A stretch of DNA of 64,000 nucleotides from Sphingobacteriales bacterium (GTDB lineage Bacteria > Bacteroidota > Bacteroidia > Chitinophagales > JADIYW01), in assembly GCA_016721245.1 (NCBI GenBank), contig JADKIQ010000012.1, positions 1 to 64,000 on the forward strand, written 5' to 3'. The translations under genes and the position numbers were made by a program. The notes beneath the pieces are model-generated. The model saw only the letters and a list, made by a program, of their open reading frames with translations, was not told the DNA's origin and did no database searches. This document shows positions 62,042 to 64,000 of this stretch, piece after piece; within the stretch, counting starts at the first letter, position 1, and every line of letters begins with the position of its first letter.

Positions 62042-64000
62042 TTACTTATTATAAAACTTCTTTCCACTCTTAGCATAATCCACTAAGATTTGTGCAGGTT
62101 TGAAGCGTGCGCCATGTTTTGCAGCTAAGTCATTTAATATATCTACCACTTGTTGTGCGCCTAAAGTATCAATGTATCTGAACGGACCGCCGCGGAACGG
62201 AGGGAAGCCCAAACCAAAGATAGCACCGATATCGCCGTCCAGCGGATTTTCGATGATGCCTTCCTGTAAGCATAATGCTGCTTCATTGACCATCGACATG
62301 CCGCAACGCATATGTATTTCATTGGCATCAAATTTCTTGCGTGCGTTGCCGCCGTAGAATGAATAAATATTCGGGTCTACCTGTCCTGAAACTTTCTTAC
62401 CGTTTTCGTCGTACTTGTAAAACCCTTTTTTGTTTTTTCTGCCTTTGTATCCGGCTTTAGAAATCTCCAGTAAGGTTTTACTTACTTTAAAATCAGGTCG
62501 CTGTTTCAGCATTTCCTGCATCAACTCGCCGCTCATGATATGCGCGCCTACATCAATACCCACTTCATCAGACAGCGTAATCGGTCCAACCGGATAACCG
62601 AATAGATTCATCTCTCTGTCGATTTGTAAGATATCACCGCCTTCATCCAGCATCAATTGTGCTTCATTCATCAAGGGTGCTAAAATACGGGTAGTATAAA
62701 AACCCGGACCGTCGTTCACCACAATCACCGTTTTGCCTTGTCGCACCCCCACATCAAAGCAAGTGGCAATGACCCAATCCGCTGTTTTATCTGTTTTGAT
62801 GATTTCCAGCAAAGGCATTTTCGGAACAGGAGAGAAGTAGTGCATACCAATTACCAGCTCAGGATTTTTGGCATTCGCTGCAATTGCTTTTATCGGTAAT
62901 GCAGAAGTATTGGTTGCAAAAATGGTGTTTGCTTTTGCATTCGCTTCCACATCTTTTAAGATGTTTTGTTTCAGTTTTAAATCTTCAAATACCGCTTCGA
63001 TGATGATTTCCTGATTATCTAAATCAGAATAATTCAAAGAACCGGAAAGCAAGGCCATCTTTTCTTCCAGTTCAATTTTGGTCATCGCTTTCTTCGACAC
63101 TTTTTTTGCATAATCACCGTAAATGGTTTTGTAGGCAGAATTAATCATATCCTGATTAATATCTTTCAGCAAGACATGCATATCATCATCCATAGAAACT
63201 TCCGCAATACCGGCACCCATGAAGCCGGCGCCAATCATACCTAAACGATGTACGTGTTTCACTTTGTCTTCTCCGTACGGATTTTTCTTTTTGTCTGTCA
63301 TGGCAAAAAAGATATTGATGAGCTGACGTGAAACAGGAGATAAAATCAATTCTTCGAATTTTTCCACTTCTGCCGCATAACCTTTCTCAATGCCCTGGTT
63401 CCAGCCAATTTCTACGCACTCCATGATTTTGTAAGGTGCAGGATAGTTGCCATGCGCCTGTTTATCGACCATTTTCTTGGCTTCTGTAAATACAATTTTA
63501 TTGACTAAGGGAGCTTCCATTACCATACCCATTAATGATTTTTGGATGGCAGGGAATCCTGCTTTTACCGTATCGAGGTTTAATTCGTTGCGTTCACGTT
63601 TAATAGGTTTGCCAACGAGTTCCAATGCCATTTTTTGAGCAGCATTTTGCAAAGAAGAAACGTGCACTACTTTGTCCACCAATCCCATTTTAAGGGCAGG
63701 ATAAGGAAATACGTTTTTACCGGTCAACATCATATCTAATGCAGCCTGCAAACCTACTAAGCGTGGCAAACGTTGTGTGCCGCCACCGCCCGGTAGTAAA
63801 CCCAGTTTCACTTCCGGTAAAGCCACTTTCGTAGACTTGTCGTTGGATGCAATACGTGCGTGACAAGCCAGTGCAATTTCCAGACCTGCACCTAAAGCAT
63901 TACCATGAATGGCAGCAACTATAGGCTTTTTAGATTTCTCTATCTGATTTAAAATCGCATGACCTTTTTCTGCAATCGGTTTCCAGTCGCCCGGTTTTTC
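62042..64000 (-). CDS. 3-hydroxyacyl-CoA dehydrogenase/enoyl-CoA hydratase fusion (FadB/FadJ type), 5' end outside the window
   Basis: At least 652 residues of the multifunctional beta-oxidation protein. The window edge holds the end of the hydratase domain (IVAAIHGNALGAGLEIALAC, then LPGGGGTQRLPRLVG with its catalytic Glu in ALPEVKLG). From about the middle the dehydrogenase Rossmann motif IGAGFMGAGIAEVS begins, with FATNTSALPI, GMHYFSPVPKMPLLEII and the FFPGFYTTRIL-like region GPGFYTTRILAPLMNEA. GFPPFRGGPFRYID closes it. It converts enoyl-CoA to 3-hydroxyacyl-CoA and on to 3-ketoacyl-CoA. The frame is open through 64000; the start lies beyond. Confidence 0.93.
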   Translation of the reverse strand, partial: EKPGDWKPIAEKGHAILNQIEKSKKPIVAAIHGNALGAGLEIALACHARIASNDKSTKVALPEVKLGLLPGGGGTQRLPRLVGLQAALDMMLTGKNVFPYPALKMGLVDKVVHVSSLQNAAQKMALELVGKPIKRERNELNLDTVKAGFPAIQKSLMGMVMEAPLVNKIVFTEAKKMVDKQAHGNYPAPYKIMECVEIGWNQGIEKGYAAEVEKFEELILSPVSRQLINIFFAMTDKKKNPYGEDKVKHVHRLGMIGAGFMGAGIAEVSMDDDMHVLLKDINQDMINSAYKTIYGDYAKKVSKKAMTKIELEEKMALLSGSLNYSDLDNQEIIIEAVFEDLKLKQNILKDVEANAKANTIFATNTSALPIKAIAANAKNPELVIGMHYFSPVPKMPLLEIIKTDKTADWVIATCFDVGVRQGKTVIVVNDGPGFYTTRILAPLMNEAQLMLDEGGDILQIDREMNLFGYPVGPITLSDEVGIDVGAHIMSGELMQEMLKQRPDFKVSKTLLEISKAGYKGRKNKKGFYKYDENGKKVSGQVDPNIYSFYGGNARKKFDANEIHMRCGMSMVNEAALCLQEGIIENPLDGDIGAIFGLGFPPFRGGPFRYIDTLGAQQVVDILNDLAAKHGARFKPAQILVDYAKSGKKFYNK

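Overview
The window comes from a member of the Bacteroidota. Supporting signs are TonB-dependent receptors with an N-terminal carboxypeptidase-like domain, a secreted metalloprotease ending in a type IX secretion (T9SS) sorting domain, a SpoIIM/DUF4129/DUF4350/MoxR/DUF58 operon, a parE-parC topoisomerase IV pair, an ECF sigma factor coupled to a membrane-anchored beta-barrel protein, many small lipoproteins, TAnnTTTG-type -7 promoter elements and few visible Shine-Dalgarno sequences. Base composition is moderately AT-rich. The genus cannot be told from the sequence. There is no rRNA, CRISPR array, insertion sequence or prophage; the only RNA gene seen is tRNA-Arg(TCG) at 29.1 kb. No gene-free stretch exceeds about 220 bases.

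Layout. 0-3.7 kb: an MltF-like lytic transglycosylase, a lipoprotein, a small RDD protein and an AT-rich orphan gene. 3.8-10.9 kb: a tight five-gene minus-strand operon (SpoIIM fusion, DUF4129, DUF4350, MoxR ATPase, DUF58) with a divergent RDD gene. 11-17 kb: a DUF1573 protein with a Thr/Lys-repeat tail, a porin-like protein, and parE/parC, both carrying single-base frameshifts. 17-22.3 kb: a damaged stretch holding a metal-dependent hydrolase with two frameshifts, an EF-hand protein, an ACC-deaminase-like pseudogene, an orphaned N-terminal domain of an RluA-type pseudouridine synthase, and a DUF3494 ice-binding-like lipoprotein gene with an in-frame amber stop. 22.4-29 kb: a small conserved gene, an SDR/merR divergent pair with a perfect operator-like palindrome, and smc. 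29-38.2 kb: a possible alkyl-chain or haloalkane oxidation neighbourhood (acyl-CoA thioesterase, methyltransferase, cytochrome P450, haloalkane dehalogenase, GMC oxidoreductase with a putative small subunit, radical SAM/B12 protein, aldehyde dehydrogenase). 38.3-47.1 kb: a nucleoid-associated protein, a D-threonine-aldolase-like enzyme, two related TonB receptors (the second frameshifted) and two paralogous lipoproteins with the same promoter core. 47.2-55.5 kb: an Mpo1-like dioxygenase with a fatty-aldehyde-type dehydrogenase, an M43 protease, IlvE, RdgB, and the ECF sigma/beta-barrel pair. 55.5-64 kb: YigZ, an EamA transporter, RibD, PrmC, a TMEM175-type channel, lipoproteins, DinB, and the 3' part of a FadB/FadJ-type fusion running off the right edge.

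Two kinds of gene damage should be kept apart. Single-base indels, nearly all in homopolymers, break genes that ought to be essential (parE, parC, smc), and this points to consensus error in the assembly. The 19.3-22.2 kb block instead shows missing domains, several lesions per gene and a base-substitution stop, which looks like genuine decay. Throughout, functions are family-level inferences from recognised motifs; nothing was searched.
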